Origin: Nakaseomyces glabratus
Lineage: Eukaryota; Ascomycota; Saccharomycetes; Saccharomycetales; Saccharomycetaceae
Assembly: GCF_010111755.1 (NCBI RefSeq)
Contig: NC_088954.1
Span: 186,001-250,000, forward strand
Direction: 5' to 3'
DNA: 64,000 bases
Position numbers and translations under genes: made by a program. Positions 45,079 through 55,211 of this stretch are shown piece by piece (position 1 is the first letter of the stretch; each line of letters opens with the position of its first letter). The notes beneath the pieces were generated by a model, which searched no databases, was not told the DNA's origin, and was given only the letters and a program-made list of their open reading frames with translations.

Positions 45079-45309
45079 ATGGTTTCCACACCTGAACTGA
45101 AGAAGTACGTTGATAAAAAGATCCTCTTACAACTGAATGGGTCCCGCCAGGTTGCTGGTGTTCTGCGAGGATACGATCTGTTTTTGAACGTTGTGCTGGA
45201 TGACGCTATAGAGTTGCTGAAAGACGGTGAGAAACAAAAACTGGGCTCCCAGACAGTGGTACGAGGTAGCTCGATTCTATCATTGGAAGCACTAGATACT
45301 ATTGTATGA
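45079..45309 (+). CDS. SMX2: Sm core protein SmG (Smx2)
   Basis: 76 residues (S. cerevisiae 77). It shows the Sm fold: an N-terminal helix (PELKKYVDKK), Sm1 strands with GVLRGYDLFLNVVLDD, and Sm2 ending VVRGSSILSLEAL with the RG loop that contacts the uridine-rich Sm site. SmG is one of seven ring proteins around U1, U2, U4 and U5 snRNAs. It is convergent with GNA1, an arrangement also present in S. cerevisiae (chromosome VI). Confidence 0.95.
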   Translation: MVSTPELKKYVDKKILLQLNGSRQVAGVLRGYDLFLNVVLDDAIELLKDGEKQKLGSQTVVRGSSILSLEALDTIV

Positions 45310-45421
45310 CAAAAGCAAAGAACTTTATATGTATGTAAAAATAAAATAATGACCTACTCATCTTTTATCTCTTTATTTATGCGAATCAATAAATATAATT
45401 AAATACATCAGACTATTAGCT

Positions 45422-45904
45422 CTATAATCTGCATTGCATCTCTACACCTGCTCTCTTATAACCACACTTCTCATAGAAAGCCACATTCTTCTCGTCACAG
45501 TCGAGGATAACTTTGTAACAGCCAGCGTCAAAGCCAATCTCAGTCAATCTCTTGATCAGATGCTTACCCAGGCGTTTCCCTTGGTGGTGCTTCGAGACAG
45601 CGATGTCTTCTATATGCCCACACATACCGGTGCCATGTATGATCTTTCTCTCAATTATTATATTACCACACGCAGCAACCGATTTGGTCTCAGTGTCGTA
45701 GATTACCGTGGGGTTATACATCCTGTACTGTTTTTTGCCTTCGTCCTCGGGAAACAACAAACTGCTGTCCCAGTACTGGAGCAACTTGTCAAACTGCTCC
45801 TTAGATACTTCACCCACTGCAGTAAGCACTTGCAACGCGCCAACTACACCTTCGTAGTCCTCAGAAGTCATACGCCTGATAACATAACGTGGATCCAACG
45901 CCAT
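45422..45904 (-). CDS. GNA1: Glucosamine-6-phosphate N-acetyltransferase
   Basis: 160 residues (S. cerevisiae 159) from ATG at 45904; the longer frame starts at TTG. Gna1 acetylates glucosamine-6-phosphate with acetyl-CoA on the route to UDP-GlcNAc for chitin, N-glycans and GPI anchors. The GNAT core CGHIEDIAVSKHHQGKRLGKHL includes the acetyl-CoA loop; it reads QGKRLG where S. cerevisiae has QGQGLG, a change also seen in animal enzymes (RGKQLG), so activity is not in doubt. The C-terminal CYKVILDCDEKNVAFYEKCGYKRAGVEM is highly conserved. Confidence 0.95.
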   Translation of the reverse strand: MALDPRYVIRRMTSEDYEGVVGALQVLTAVGEVSKEQFDKLLQYWDSSLLFPEDEGKKQYRMYNPTVIYDTETKSVAACGNIIIERKIIHGTGMCGHIEDIAVSKHHQGKRLGKHLIKRLTEIGFDAGCYKVILDCDEKNVAFYEKCGYKRAGVEMQCRL

Positions 45905-46326
45905 CTTCACACCATTCAACTTGCTTGGTGGACCTCATCTGTTGCACTAGTATTGTCCAATGGTCTCTGGCTACTCACTTTAAAGCTCTAATTGGCCATT
46001 GTTACACCCAAACCGGCCTGCCCCCTGCAGCATTCTCTACGCAGAAATTATGGGTCATTCATTGCCAAAAAAAAATTTAAATTAAACGTCGAAATGCTCA
46101 ATCATAGCAACGGTCGGGCTCATCGACAACTAAACTAGTTGAATAACCATTGATATAGTGTATTAACAGGCTCTATCTAAGACTCAACATTTATCAGAAT
46201 TTAACCAGTCCAGTGTCAGAATAAGTATAGTGGCTAAACTGGTGCAAGATCAAATCAAAAAAAGCTTTTATAATTTTGTTTTGAATAATAGCATTACTAT
46301 AATCTACTTGGTCCGAGGGAAGAACA
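45905..46326. other. Divergent GNA1/permease promoter region
   Basis: About 420 bp. A-run at 46068-46075. I looked for GATAA clusters or an Stp1-type site of amino-acid permease genes and saw none that is convincing. Confidence 0.45.
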
Positions 46327-48060
46327 ATGTCGACCAAGGAGTTTAAGGAGGAGATCCATACTTCTACCTCTGAGTTTACCAAATATGACTCTCAAAAGCC
46401 GTATTATAGTTCCGGCGAGTCTCCGGAACCAGTCGTTACCAAGAGAAATATATTCCAAAGATGTGTCGATTCTTTCAAGCCACCAGTGGATGGTTCCTTC
46501 GATACTAGTAACTTAAAGAGAACACTGAAGTCTAGGCACCTGATTATGATCGCCATCGGTGGTAGTATAGGTACTGGTTTGTTCATTGGTAGTGGTCAAG
46601 CGTTGGCCACAGGTGGCCCACTAGCAGTTATCATCGGTTGGACTATTGCGGGATCTCAGATTGTCGGTACCATACATGGTCTTGGTGAAATAACTGTGCG
46701 ATTCCCTGTTGTTGGTGCATTTGCAGACTACAGTACCAGATTCCTTGATCCAAGTATCAGTTTTGTGGTTTCTACGATTTATGTGATACAATGGTTCTTT
46801 GTCTTACCCTTGGAAATTATTGCCTCAGCTATTACCATACAATATTGGAACTCTTCTATTGATCCCGTGGTCTGGGTCGCAATTTTTTATGGTGTCATTG
46901 TTAGTATCAATCTTTTCGGTGCCAGAGGGTTTGGTGAAGCCGAATTTGTCTTCTCTACCATTAAGGCTATCACAATCTGTGGATTCATTATTCTATGTAT
47001 TGTGCTAATTTGTGGTGGTGGTCCAGACCATGAATTCATTGGTGCCAAGTACTGGCATGATCCAGGTGCTTTGGCACATGGATTCCCTGGTGTCTTGTCT
47101 GTGCTTGTTGTTGCATCTTACTCCCTAGGTGGTACGGAGATGACTTGCCTAGCTTCGGGTGAGACTGATCCAAAGGAATTGCCAAGTGCCATCAAACAAG
47201 TGTTCTGGCGTATATTATTTTTCTTTCTAGCTTCATTAACCCTAGTCGGATTTTTAGTCCCATACACAAATGAAAATCTTTTAGGTGGTTCTTCCGTTGA
47301 TAACTCTCCATTTGTTATCGCTATCAAGCTACATCACATCAAAGCTCTACCATCGATAGTTAATGCTGTTATTTTGATCAGCATCCTAAGTGTCGGTAAT
47401 TCATGTATTTTTGCTTCTAGTAGAACTCTTTGTTCCATGGCACACCAAGGATTGATTCCTAGATTTTTTGGTTACATTGACAGAGCCGGGAGACCTCTAG
47501 CTGGTATTGTTACCAACTCTCTATTCGGTCTACTGGCATTTTTGGTCAAGTCAAGCTCTGTCAGTGAGGTGTTTGACTGGTTAATGGCAATTGCCGGTCT
47601 AGCGACTTGTATTGTCTGGCTAAGTATCAATCTATCACACATCAGGTTCAGACTGGCAATGAAAGCACAAAATAAAACTCTTGATGAACTTGAGTTTGTC
47701 AGCGCCGTTGGTATTTGGGGTTCAGCTTACTCCGCACTTATCAATGTCCTGATTTTAATCGCACAATTTTACATTTCCTTGTGGCCAATTGGAGGGTGGA
47801 CTGATAGTAGTCAAAGAGCAAAGAAATTTTTTCAAAGTTATTTATGTGCTTTGATTATGCTTCTAATCTTCTGTATTCACAAAGTATATTATAGAGTAAG
47901 CTTTGGTAAATGGTGGGACGTAAAACCATTAAAAGATATCGATTTAGAAACTGGTCGTAAGAATGTTGATATCGACGTTATAAAAGCTGAGATCGCCGAA
48001 AGAAAGATGTACTTGAAGAAGAAACCATGGATTGTTAGATGGTACCATTTCTGGTGCTGA
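46327..48060 (+). CDS. Amino-acid permease of the yeast YAT family
   Basis: 577 residues. The hydrophilic N-terminus (~75 residues) is followed by LKSRHLIMIAIGGSIGTGLFIGSG, the hallmark first span, and about 12 membrane spans in total; the loop GAKYWHDPGA and the final FWC tripeptide (palmitoylated in several yeast permeases) are family traits. Such carriers import amino acids by proton symport. It resembles Gap1, Hip1 and Sam3-type sequences; I cannot name the substrate or an exact orthologue. In S. cerevisiae the proline permease PUT4 is next to CIN1, but this protein does not read like PUT4 and is tandem with CIN1 rather than divergent. The ATG context is good (AACAATG). Confidence 0.9.
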   Translation: MSTKEFKEEIHTSTSEFTKYDSQKPYYSSGESPEPVVTKRNIFQRCVDSFKPPVDGSFDTSNLKRTLKSRHLIMIAIGGSIGTGLFIGSGQALATGGPLAVIIGWTIAGSQIVGTIHGLGEITVRFPVVGAFADYSTRFLDPSISFVVSTIYVIQWFFVLPLEIIASAITIQYWNSSIDPVVWVAIFYGVIVSINLFGARGFGEAEFVFSTIKAITICGFIILCIVLICGGGPDHEFIGAKYWHDPGALAHGFPGVLSVLVVASYSLGGTEMTCLASGETDPKELPSAIKQVFWRILFFFLASLTLVGFLVPYTNENLLGGSSVDNSPFVIAIKLHHIKALPSIVNAVILISILSVGNSCIFASSRTLCSMAHQGLIPRFFGYIDRAGRPLAGIVTNSLFGLLAFLVKSSSVSEVFDWLMAIAGLATCIVWLSINLSHIRFRLAMKAQNKTLDELEFVSAVGIWGSAYSALINVLILIAQFYISLWPIGGWTDSSQRAKKFFQSYLCALIMLLIFCIHKVYYRVSFGKWWDVKPLKDIDLETGRKNVDIDVIKAEIAERKMYLKKKPWIVRWYHFWC

Positions 48061-48670
48061 GTTATTGTACAATCACCTGTTTTTTCCTTTAAACAAAGCT
48101 ACTTATTTTGCATTACCTCTTTAGTACTAATATTAATTAAAAGTGAATTCTTTACACATTTGGCATAAATGAACGAATTAATGATTCCGAGTATGATAGT
48201 AATGAAATCTAAAATGTTCTAATTTTAGAACAATGAACACTAATATATCACGTCGTAATAGTTGCATTGACTAATATCTAAAAAACATATCAAGCATTTG
48301 ACATAAATTAACACTCATTTTCAATCAGAACTCATAACGCAAATTTTTTTTATATTTGACCTGTTTCTATTTTTATATGCTAGCTAGTTTAAATATTTTA
48401 ATAAAATTATACGCTTTATTTCATATTTAAGTATTTTTATATTACTATAGAGGTCTCTCACAGATTATGTATATTCCTGCATTGCAAATGACTTTGAAAT
48501 CCAAGTTGCTACTCTAAACTAAAGTGTCGCTAAAAAGCATCAAATCAAGAGGCCGATCAAAGAAAATAAAACTGAAAAAACGCAGTAGTTGATGACTAGC
48601 AATCACATAAGCAAAAGGATGCTTGATAAGCTGCATAAAGATGGTTAATGTGTATGGAACAAATAATTAG
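48061..48670. other. Permease-CIN1 spacer
   Basis: About 610 bp, very AT-rich. It contains TATTAATTAAAAG near 48130 and many TATATTTT-like runs (48340-48440). No gene or repeat is recognised. Confidence 0.5.
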
Positions 48671-51600
48671 ATGGAAGGCATATCAATAGAGACTTCACTT
48701 CTGGATATTAAGGATGGCATTGACAAAATAATTGCATCTGGTGAACCTTGCGATGTTAATGAGGTGATAGATAAAATTGATCTCTTTCAACAGGATCCTG
48801 AAGTGCTCGATAGAGAGTTAAATGGACTGATTAAGAAGCTCACAACTGGGTTCTTTCAATTGGAAAGTGATGATAAGAAAATTCATATTGCAAGCGTATT
48901 CTATACTTTGTCAAAGGTATGCAATGTGAAGAAAACGTACATTCATCTTGATGCTAACGTTTATTTGCTTGAGCATATTGAGAATGCGGTGCGTACATAT
49001 GATAGTATGGAATTGTCCACCCCGGTAAGCTCCAAAATACTTAAATGGCATTATCTCTATCTTGCCTTTTGTTGGCTCTGTGTAATTGTTAAGGCGCCAT
49101 TGAAATTGTCCAATGATTCTCATCTTCTACAATTTATTGATGACAGTATTACAAAACATGAAAAGGTAACGGTATTGCAACCTTTATTTGCAGAGATTAA
49201 AGCAGAACTGTTGGTCAAGAATCGGATACTTCTACATAAATTTTGTGAACTACTGCATGAGACGACAAATGATGAAAATGTTATTGATTACTTTGAGATG
49301 CTTTTAATTTATAGGATCTTAAAAGCCATTGTGAAAAGTCCTAAGCAATTTAGTATCTATCGTGATGATGTAGGACTCATAGAACTGCTTTCTTGGATAT
49401 GTTTGTATCAATCTGATCGCTTATTATCATTGGAGAGGGGAGCAATCTTGATGACAAAAATATTCCCCAAACTATTACCATTCTTTATATACCATCACAA
49501 TATCGAAATGATTGAAGATATAATAAGTTGGTATCTCAATAACATGAACTCAAAATTTTCCGAATTTAGGTTTGCAATTGCCAATTCCTACAAAAAAGTG
49601 GTAGAACAGCTAACAAATACATATGAAGATAAGGATATACTTCCTCCACTTATATTAGAAAGATTAACAGATACTTCTAATATACTGAACAACAGTTCCT
49701 GGGATACAGTAGACTCTGATAGACTCCATACTTTGCTTTTGATCTCGGCGTTCAGTATTGATATGATTTATAAAAGACTCCCTAACCAAATAGAGGAAAT
49801 AATTGTTAAATTAATTCCTCTTGCCTCTAGATTTCAACAACGTAGCATATCTGTTATTAGAGGTAACCAAGTAAGAGATGCGGCTAATTTTATATGTTGG
49901 TCATTGGCAAGATGTTCATTAGAGAATAAAAGTACAATTGAGAACATCATTTTCTTTCTACTAACAAGATCTATTATGGATAGTGATTATTTGATTAGAA
50001 AATCTGCCAATGCTGCCTTACAAGAGGTCTTGGGTAGGCATGGTTACAAAATTTTCGATAATAACACGATCTTGGAGTTCATACAACTTCCAAGTTTTAA
50101 CCTTGAGAAACATTTATTTAGTAATTTAGAAAGCATATTTGAGATTACCAATCTAAACTATCCTTCCTTTTTGTCCAGGCTTTTATTTTGGCTAGTTGAT
50201 TTTGGTATTTTGGACAATGTCGACTGCGAAACAACATTGTTATGTATTTATGGACTGAGCCATCTCGCATATAAATCTGCAGAAAAAATATTAAAAGACT
50301 TTGGTATTACCACAAAACTCAAACAATTACTCAGCATTGCCTCTACTTTAAGCACGGAAAAACAGACCAGACTGATAAATCTATGTCTCCATTTACCTTC
50401 AGCCATTAATTTGATTGAAGTACTACCGATTTTAGGTAGTATATCAGAAAAAGTATTATCTTCACAACATAAGTCGTTATCGCAGGAGGATATTTTTCTT
50501 CACCTTACAATCCTAAAATTTTGGTCTGTTGCGATTAATGAGAGCAAACCAGTCTTGCTTACACACCAAGATATCCAGTTATTTTTTAGCATCGTTAGAG
50601 GCGCGCAAGCTACAATTTCGAATTTCTCTAAGTTCCAAGAGTATTCCAACATTATTGTTAGTCAAATTTCAAATCTGGGATCAAGCATATTCTGTACTGA
50701 TGATATATCACGATTATTTTGGACAGAATATAAGAAATTTATTCGTTTTGATAATATTTTAGCTTGTGGGTCTTTACCATATGTACATGGAGAGATGTTT
50801 ATTAACATTTTATCTGAAGTTTTACCTTTGTTGTTCTCTCAAGCAAAAGCTTGTATCATAAAATCTATAGATGATAATACTCAGCTGCTCAAACCCTTCA
50901 TACAAACCAAGGACTTCATGTACATCATGTCAGATTTTTTAGATGACTATACTGTCACCGATCAAGGTGACATTGGTCGTCATGTTAGAATGCAAGCTGT
51001 TCAATTCTATATGAACAATATTACAATGTTTCATCACATAGACAATGTCATTCTTCAAAAAGTTGAAACATCATTGGTCAGGCTCATGGCTGAGCCTTCC
51101 TTCTCTATTAGAGAAATGTCTTATCAGCTGTTATGCAAGATATACAGCTATAATGAAGTTCTTGAATCTAACAAGTCATATGAATATAGTATTCTTATTT
51201 TCCAGAAGAATATTTTTAAGAACGACAATATCGATTTCTGGAAAGGATATTGCCTAAACGGCGGTGCCATTTACTCTACTGACTTACAAATTGCTACAGC
51301 AATTGATGAATTCATAAAATTCTATACAAACGAAGGAATTGATGAGAAGATCAAGCTATGTAATTATCTGGCGAAAATAATCCCAGCAGCTCAAAAGATC
51401 TTGGATGAAAGGATCAAAAACAAGAAAAAAAGCATAACAGGTGGTAAGGAGTATGATATAGTTAAGTTCACAATATCAGCTACTATATTTTGGAGAAGAC
51501 TAATAGAATCTCAATTGGAAGTTCCATCACATTTCAATTTCAATGGTCTTTTTGCCAGGGTATACAATATACACTTACTCAATATCAATAAAGTGATGAA

Positions 51601-51889
51601 AACTAATTGCATAAAATTGTTTCCTCTAATAGCTATTGCTGCTTCTAGATCGCAAGCAGATAATGAGAAACATCTAGCAAACAGTATTTTGAAAAAAATG
51701 ATTATCTTGATGAAACGGCTACCTACCACCAACAACCAACAGCCTCTGTATAAGAAAGCATACTTGGAGGGAATAATACAAATACTTCTATACTACAAAG
51801 CGGATTCTCAAGTTGAATTATTACAAGCTACAGGTGATACAGATTATGAACTTACCAAACTGAAAGATGAAGATATATTACTCAGTTGA
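48671..51889 (+). CDS. CIN1: Cin1, tubulin folding cofactor D
   Basis: 1072 residues (S. cerevisiae 1014). An all-helical ARM/HEAT protein that captures beta-tubulin and assembles the alpha/beta dimer together with cofactors C and E and the GTPase Cin4. The most conserved stretch of TBCD is seen near 405-460: GNQVRDAANFICWSLARC, then SDYLIRKSANAALQEVLGRHG. The identity is also supported by the following gene order (MEK1, TFB6, SOG2, MSC6), as on S. cerevisiae chromosome XV. The ATG at 48671 begins MEGISIETSLLD. Confidence 0.92.
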   Translation: MEGISIETSLLDIKDGIDKIIASGEPCDVNEVIDKIDLFQQDPEVLDRELNGLIKKLTTGFFQLESDDKKIHIASVFYTLSKVCNVKKTYIHLDANVYLLEHIENAVRTYDSMELSTPVSSKILKWHYLYLAFCWLCVIVKAPLKLSNDSHLLQFIDDSITKHEKVTVLQPLFAEIKAELLVKNRILLHKFCELLHETTNDENVIDYFEMLLIYRILKAIVKSPKQFSIYRDDVGLIELLSWICLYQSDRLLSLERGAILMTKIFPKLLPFFIYHHNIEMIEDIISWYLNNMNSKFSEFRFAIANSYKKVVEQLTNTYEDKDILPPLILERLTDTSNILNNSSWDTVDSDRLHTLLLISAFSIDMIYKRLPNQIEEIIVKLIPLASRFQQRSISVIRGNQVRDAANFICWSLARCSLENKSTIENIIFFLLTRSIMDSDYLIRKSANAALQEVLGRHGYKIFDNNTILEFIQLPSFNLEKHLFSNLESIFEITNLNYPSFLSRLLFWLVDFGILDNVDCETTLLCIYGLSHLAYKSAEKILKDFGITTKLKQLLSIASTLSTEKQTRLINLCLHLPSAINLIEVLPILGSISEKVLSSQHKSLSQEDIFLHLTILKFWSVAINESKPVLLTHQDIQLFFSIVRGAQATISNFSKFQEYSNIIVSQISNLGSSIFCTDDISRLFWTEYKKFIRFDNILACGSLPYVHGEMFINILSEVLPLLFSQAKACIIKSIDDNTQLLKPFIQTKDFMYIMSDFLDDYTVTDQGDIGRHVRMQAVQFYMNNITMFHHIDNVILQKVETSLVRLMAEPSFSIREMSYQLLCKIYSYNEVLESNKSYEYSILIFQKNIFKNDNIDFWKGYCLNGGAIYSTDLQIATAIDEFIKFYTNEGIDEKIKLCNYLAKIIPAAQKILDERIKNKKKSITGGKEYDIVKFTISATIFWRRLIESQLEVPSHFNFNGLFARVYNIHLLNINKVMKTNCIKLFPLIAIAASRSQADNEKHLANSILKKMIILMKRLPTTNNQQPLYKKAYLEGIIQILLYYKADSQVELLQATGDTDYELTKLKDEDILLS

Positions 51890-52014
51890 CTTTTTTTAGG
51901 ACACAGACCTATGTCAAATTATGTATTTTAGATAACTTCAATACCTCACTTTGTTCAATTATGAGATTTTTAATGCAACAGAAAATAAGAGTAGAAAGTA
52001 TGCATTGCTGGTAT

Positions 52015-52953
52015 TCAAACCATTATTTTGTTAGACAAGAGCTTATAACGTTCCTTGTCATCTGCGGTCAATATATCTTCCCATTTAGTAAAAATATGAG
52101 CTAACTGTCGTATACCATCAGGATTATTGCACGTAATAAACTCCGCTAAAGACTTGATAAGTATTGGTATGAATATTGCCTTTTCTGCATTATTGAGGAT
52201 AACATCATCATTACCAATTGAAGAAACTAAAGTCTGAATTGTAAGTTTCAATTCAATGTTTTGTTTGGTATGCAGATACCACGCAATCTGGAACCAGATC
52301 TTAAGTAACTTATATTCCTCTGAGTTAAGTTCTTTAATGACTTCATTGTATAACTGCTTCGAATCAGCTTTACTTATCAACTGTAAGCAGTCTCTGTAAA
52401 ATACAAGACCTCTTTCATTCTGTTTGAAATTTCCTATATCTCCCGATTCCATTCTCTTATATGATTTTATCATGCCAATACCCAATTTTGCGAATGTCAC
52501 TTTAGAAGCTTCATCGTCTATGCGATTATTAATATTCTTTAGCATTTTTATGCATTCATGGTATAATTCCTTTGGAATCCTACCTTTTAATGTTTTCCCA
52601 GAGTTTGCTATCCAATCAATGTTGGATGTATTTAAGAGAGTAAGAACTCTAAAATATATTTTTCTTCTATTCTCATTTCTTAGTTGTTGTAGTTTTTTGA
52701 TAATCATCGACAGATCTAACGCGCTATGGTCTTTACGATCGTCTTTTTCTTTTAATTTGGAAAAATCTATGTACTTTGTTATCCACGCCCTTGTATCGTA
52801 CTGAACTTTTAGAAACTTAGATCTTTTAGGTTGTGGAAAGACATCAGTGACCAATTTTGATATTGAATTATCTGACTGGTACCTTTTTGATGTGTAACAA
52901 AGTAATTGATAATTTCTTATATTTAAGCCAGGTGTGTATCTTTTTAGCATCAT
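52015..52953 (-). CDS. Unrecognised mitochondrial-type helical protein in the MNE1 position
   Basis: 312 residues, opening with two adjacent ATGs (52953, 52950) and a basic, Tyr/Arg-rich N-terminus (LKRYTPGLNIRNYQLLCYTSKRYQ) like a mitochondrial presequence. The rest is charged and helical, with no motif I can name. In S. cerevisiae the gene between CIN1 and MEK1, in this orientation, is MNE1, a 663-residue mitochondrial matrix protein for splicing the COX1 aI5-beta intron. This gene is less than half as long. It could be a shortened or fast-evolving MNE1 orthologue or an unrelated gene. It is convergent with CIN1. There is no sign of a lost N-terminal half before MEK1, since only 280 bp intervene. 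Confidence 0.7.
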   Translation of the reverse strand: MMLKRYTPGLNIRNYQLLCYTSKRYQSDNSISKLVTDVFPQPKRSKFLKVQYDTRAWITKYIDFSKLKEKDDRKDHSALDLSMIIKKLQQLRNENRRKIYFRVLTLLNTSNIDWIANSGKTLKGRIPKELYHECIKMLKNINNRIDDEASKVTFAKLGIGMIKSYKRMESGDIGNFKQNERGLVFYRDCLQLISKADSKQLYNEVIKELNSEEYKLLKIWFQIAWYLHTKQNIELKLTIQTLVSSIGNDDVILNNAEKAIFIPILIKSLAEFITCNNPDGIRQLAHIFTKWEDILTADDKERYKLLSNKIMV

Positions 52954-53233
52954 ATCACAGATAGTTCCATTATTATACAGGACAATCTTAGGAGCATTAA
53001 AACGGACAATGAAATTAGGATAACAAAATTTATGAGCTGCAGTGCTTCTTTTCGACTAATCTTTTATGAATTTAGTTACCATATGCACTTTTTTTAAATC
53101 TCGGATTTCTCTTATTTTCGAGCAATGTGTGACAAGAAGCGTAATAAATCACAAGAACTTTCACAGCCGAAAACCTAATGAACTAGTTATAAGTGTTCGC
53201 TAGTAAGCTAAAATATCACTAAGAAATTCAGAA

Positions 53234-54697
53234 CTATGCCACAATTCCTTTATGGTTTATTTTTTCTTCTATCAGATACTTAGTTTCAAGTTCTGTTTTT
53301 GGCTGACCCATTTGATTTTTCTCCGAGAATCGCAATAGCACTTTCTTTTCGTAGATTTCTTTTAGACTTTTTTGGTGTTTAGATATCCATAGATGGTTAA
53401 AGCACTGTTCGCAATCTAAACGCTTATCCACATTTACTTCAAGAAGTTTGCTAACAAAATTTTGTGCCATGATATCTATTGTACTCCATTGGCTTACATT
53501 AAAGTTCAATATACCCGCTTTTGCGTTTTCTACAATGCTTTGCTCAGTCCCATCGCCGTAAAATGGTGATATTCCAGTAAGCATTATATGTGTTATTACA
53601 CCTAAAGACCATAGATCGCATTTGCTGTCATAACCTTGTTGCTCAAGCGTCGCGGCCCGGAAAAATGAATGGTAAGCCTTTCTGTTTGCTTTGAAGCCAA
53701 CTTCTGGTGCACAATATTCGGGCGTCCCCACTACAGTAAACATTCTAGATTTCATTGTGGTAACTGTTCTTGCGATTCCAAAATCAGCTAAAACAATTTT
53801 TGTAAATGGCTCAGGTGTGCATAGTAAAATATTATCTAACTTTAGGTCTCTGTGTACTATTCCTTTGGTGTGTAAATATTTAAGGGCGTGCAATATCTGA
53901 TAAACAAACACTAGGGCCTCAGTTTGTGAAATAGGCATTAGACAATCACCTTTAGCTAAATACGAGAAAAGGTCACCCCCTGGTATAAGTTCCTGAAAAA
54001 TGTAAAGGTTATTGCTCTTATCAGTATGTGTCTTGAACACTTTAATAATATTTGGATGGTTCAATTGCATAAGAATCTTAGCCTCTTTATCTAGTTTTGA
54101 GAGCTTCATCTTAACAATTTTAACTGCATAACATTTGGGAGTTATCTTCTGGGAGCTTTTTCCCGAATGTGCGCCAATGCCCATATACGCAATCAAGACA
54201 TATCCAAATGTTCCATTTCCAACAACAATGTTTGATATATTCCAATTGTCCACATTTTCTGTATAATTGATAGTTATTTTTTTGGGCAAAGAAGGAGTTG
54301 ACGGCTGACAAGAAAATTTTAGAAACTTGCCACCATTTTCACATAGTTCTATCAAGTCACCGTCGTTTAATATTGCTACATTTTCCTTTAATAGTTTCGT
54401 TCCGTTTATGTAAGTGCCATTCAATGAACAGTCTCTCAAGTAGTACATGGGTATACTTGTCTCATCGAAAAGAATCATCCATACCATACAATGAATCGCG
54501 GAAATAGCCGGGTTGGATATACACATGCAATTTTCCTTCGGACTTCTGCCTATTTTAATGGGATTATGTAGCTCAATGTATACTCTCGGTCTAGGTGTAC
54601 CTGCTAAGTTATGACCGACCACTCTGTGTCCCCACTGGCCACTCAACAGCACTTCCCCGGGCTTAAAATCACCAATGACTTCTAGATACGAATCCAT
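53234..54697 (-). CDS. MEK1: Meiotic checkpoint kinase Mek1/Mre4
   Basis: 487 residues (S. cerevisiae 497). It has an N-terminal FHA domain (about 47-128) with the phospho-threonine-binding R51 in KIGRSP and conserved H69 in SAIHC, then a Rad53/Chk2-type kinase: ATP loop GNGTFGYV (160-167), K193 in AVKIV, HRD 282-284, DFG 305-307, and activation-loop threonines T321 and T325 spaced as yeast T327/T331. Mek1 works with Hop1 and Red1 on meiotic axes to bias recombination toward the homologue. Four URS1-type sites lie upstream, which fits early meiotic control. ATG at 54697. Confidence 0.96.
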   Translation of the reverse strand: MDSYLEVIGDFKPGEVLLSGQWGHRVVGHNLAGTPRPRVYIELHNPIKIGRSPKENCMCISNPAISAIHCMVWMILFDETSIPMYYLRDCSLNGTYINGTKLLKENVAILNDGDLIELCENGGKFLKFSCQPSTPSLPKKITINYTENVDNWNISNIVVGNGTFGYVLIAYMGIGAHSGKSSQKITPKCYAVKIVKMKLSKLDKEAKILMQLNHPNIIKVFKTHTDKSNNLYIFQELIPGGDLFSYLAKGDCLMPISQTEALVFVYQILHALKYLHTKGIVHRDLKLDNILLCTPEPFTKIVLADFGIARTVTTMKSRMFTVVGTPEYCAPEVGFKANRKAYHSFFRAATLEQQGYDSKCDLWSLGVITHIMLTGISPFYGDGTEQSIVENAKAGILNFNVSQWSTIDIMAQNFVSKLLEVNVDKRLDCEQCFNHLWISKHQKSLKEIYEKKVLLRFSEKNQMGQPKTELETKYLIEEKINHKGIVA

Positions 54698-54805
54698 CAG
54701 TACAGTGTAGCAGTTTATTTTTATTCTTTTTTTTTTTCTTTATTGAGCACCATGATACACTAAACCGGTAGAAGAAGGACAGCTAGTGGAAAGAACCGGC
54801 AATCT

Positions 54806-54813
54806 TAGCCGCC
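54806..54813 (+). promoter_or_regulatory. URS1-type core, site 1 (MEK1 upstream)
   Basis: TAGCCGCC followed by TT, the core of the Ume6 site TAGCCGCCGA with the last two bases changed; 109 bp before the MEK1 ATG. Confidence 0.6.
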
Positions 54814-54894
54814 TTTTATACTTTTTTTGTTCTTTGAATTTTAAAGGGGGAGAAAAACCATTCCCCCCTTTTTCTTTCACCTCCCTTGAAATTT

Positions 54895-54904
54895 TAGCCG
54901 CCGA
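54895..54904 (+). promoter_or_regulatory. URS1 site 2 (exact)
   Basis: TAGCCGCCGA, an exact Ume6-binding consensus, 198 bp upstream of MEK1. Confidence 0.8.
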
Positions 54905-54976
54905 AATATACTTTTTCGTCCTACCTTTTCTTAGAAGAAAAACTTCCTTTTATTTCACACAAACCCAAATTACCCA

Positions 54977-54986
54977 TCGGCGGCTA
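54977..54986 (-). promoter_or_regulatory. URS1 site 3 (exact, inverted)
   Basis: TCGGCGGCTA on the plus strand, the exact consensus on the minus strand, 280 bp upstream of MEK1. Confidence 0.8.
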
Positions 54987-55211
54987 GCACTGCACTACAT
55001 TCACACCCGTTGTACACGCACTTCAATAGAAACAGCACCAAAACCACCAGATCTAAGTATCAACTGCTATAAATAGTATTATGTCATCATATTCAGTGCT
55101 GGGAGTGGGGGGACTGGGTACCCAAAGAAGTCGAACGTCAGAGTACAAAAACAACTTCTCAGAACTGTCCGTACAAATTTGGGAAAATCTCCTTTAGACA
55201 ATGGCAGCTTC

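Noticed and set aside
45541..45600. GNA1 acetyl-CoA loop reads QGKRLG instead of QGQGLG, considered as a damaged active site
   Set aside because: Animal orthologues have RGKQLG at this place, so Gly is not strictly needed; the rest of the GNAT core is intact.
45434..45991. 185-codon plus-strand frame opposite GNA1
   Set aside because: Antisense to GNA1, whose GNAT motifs are clear; the predicted product has no domain.
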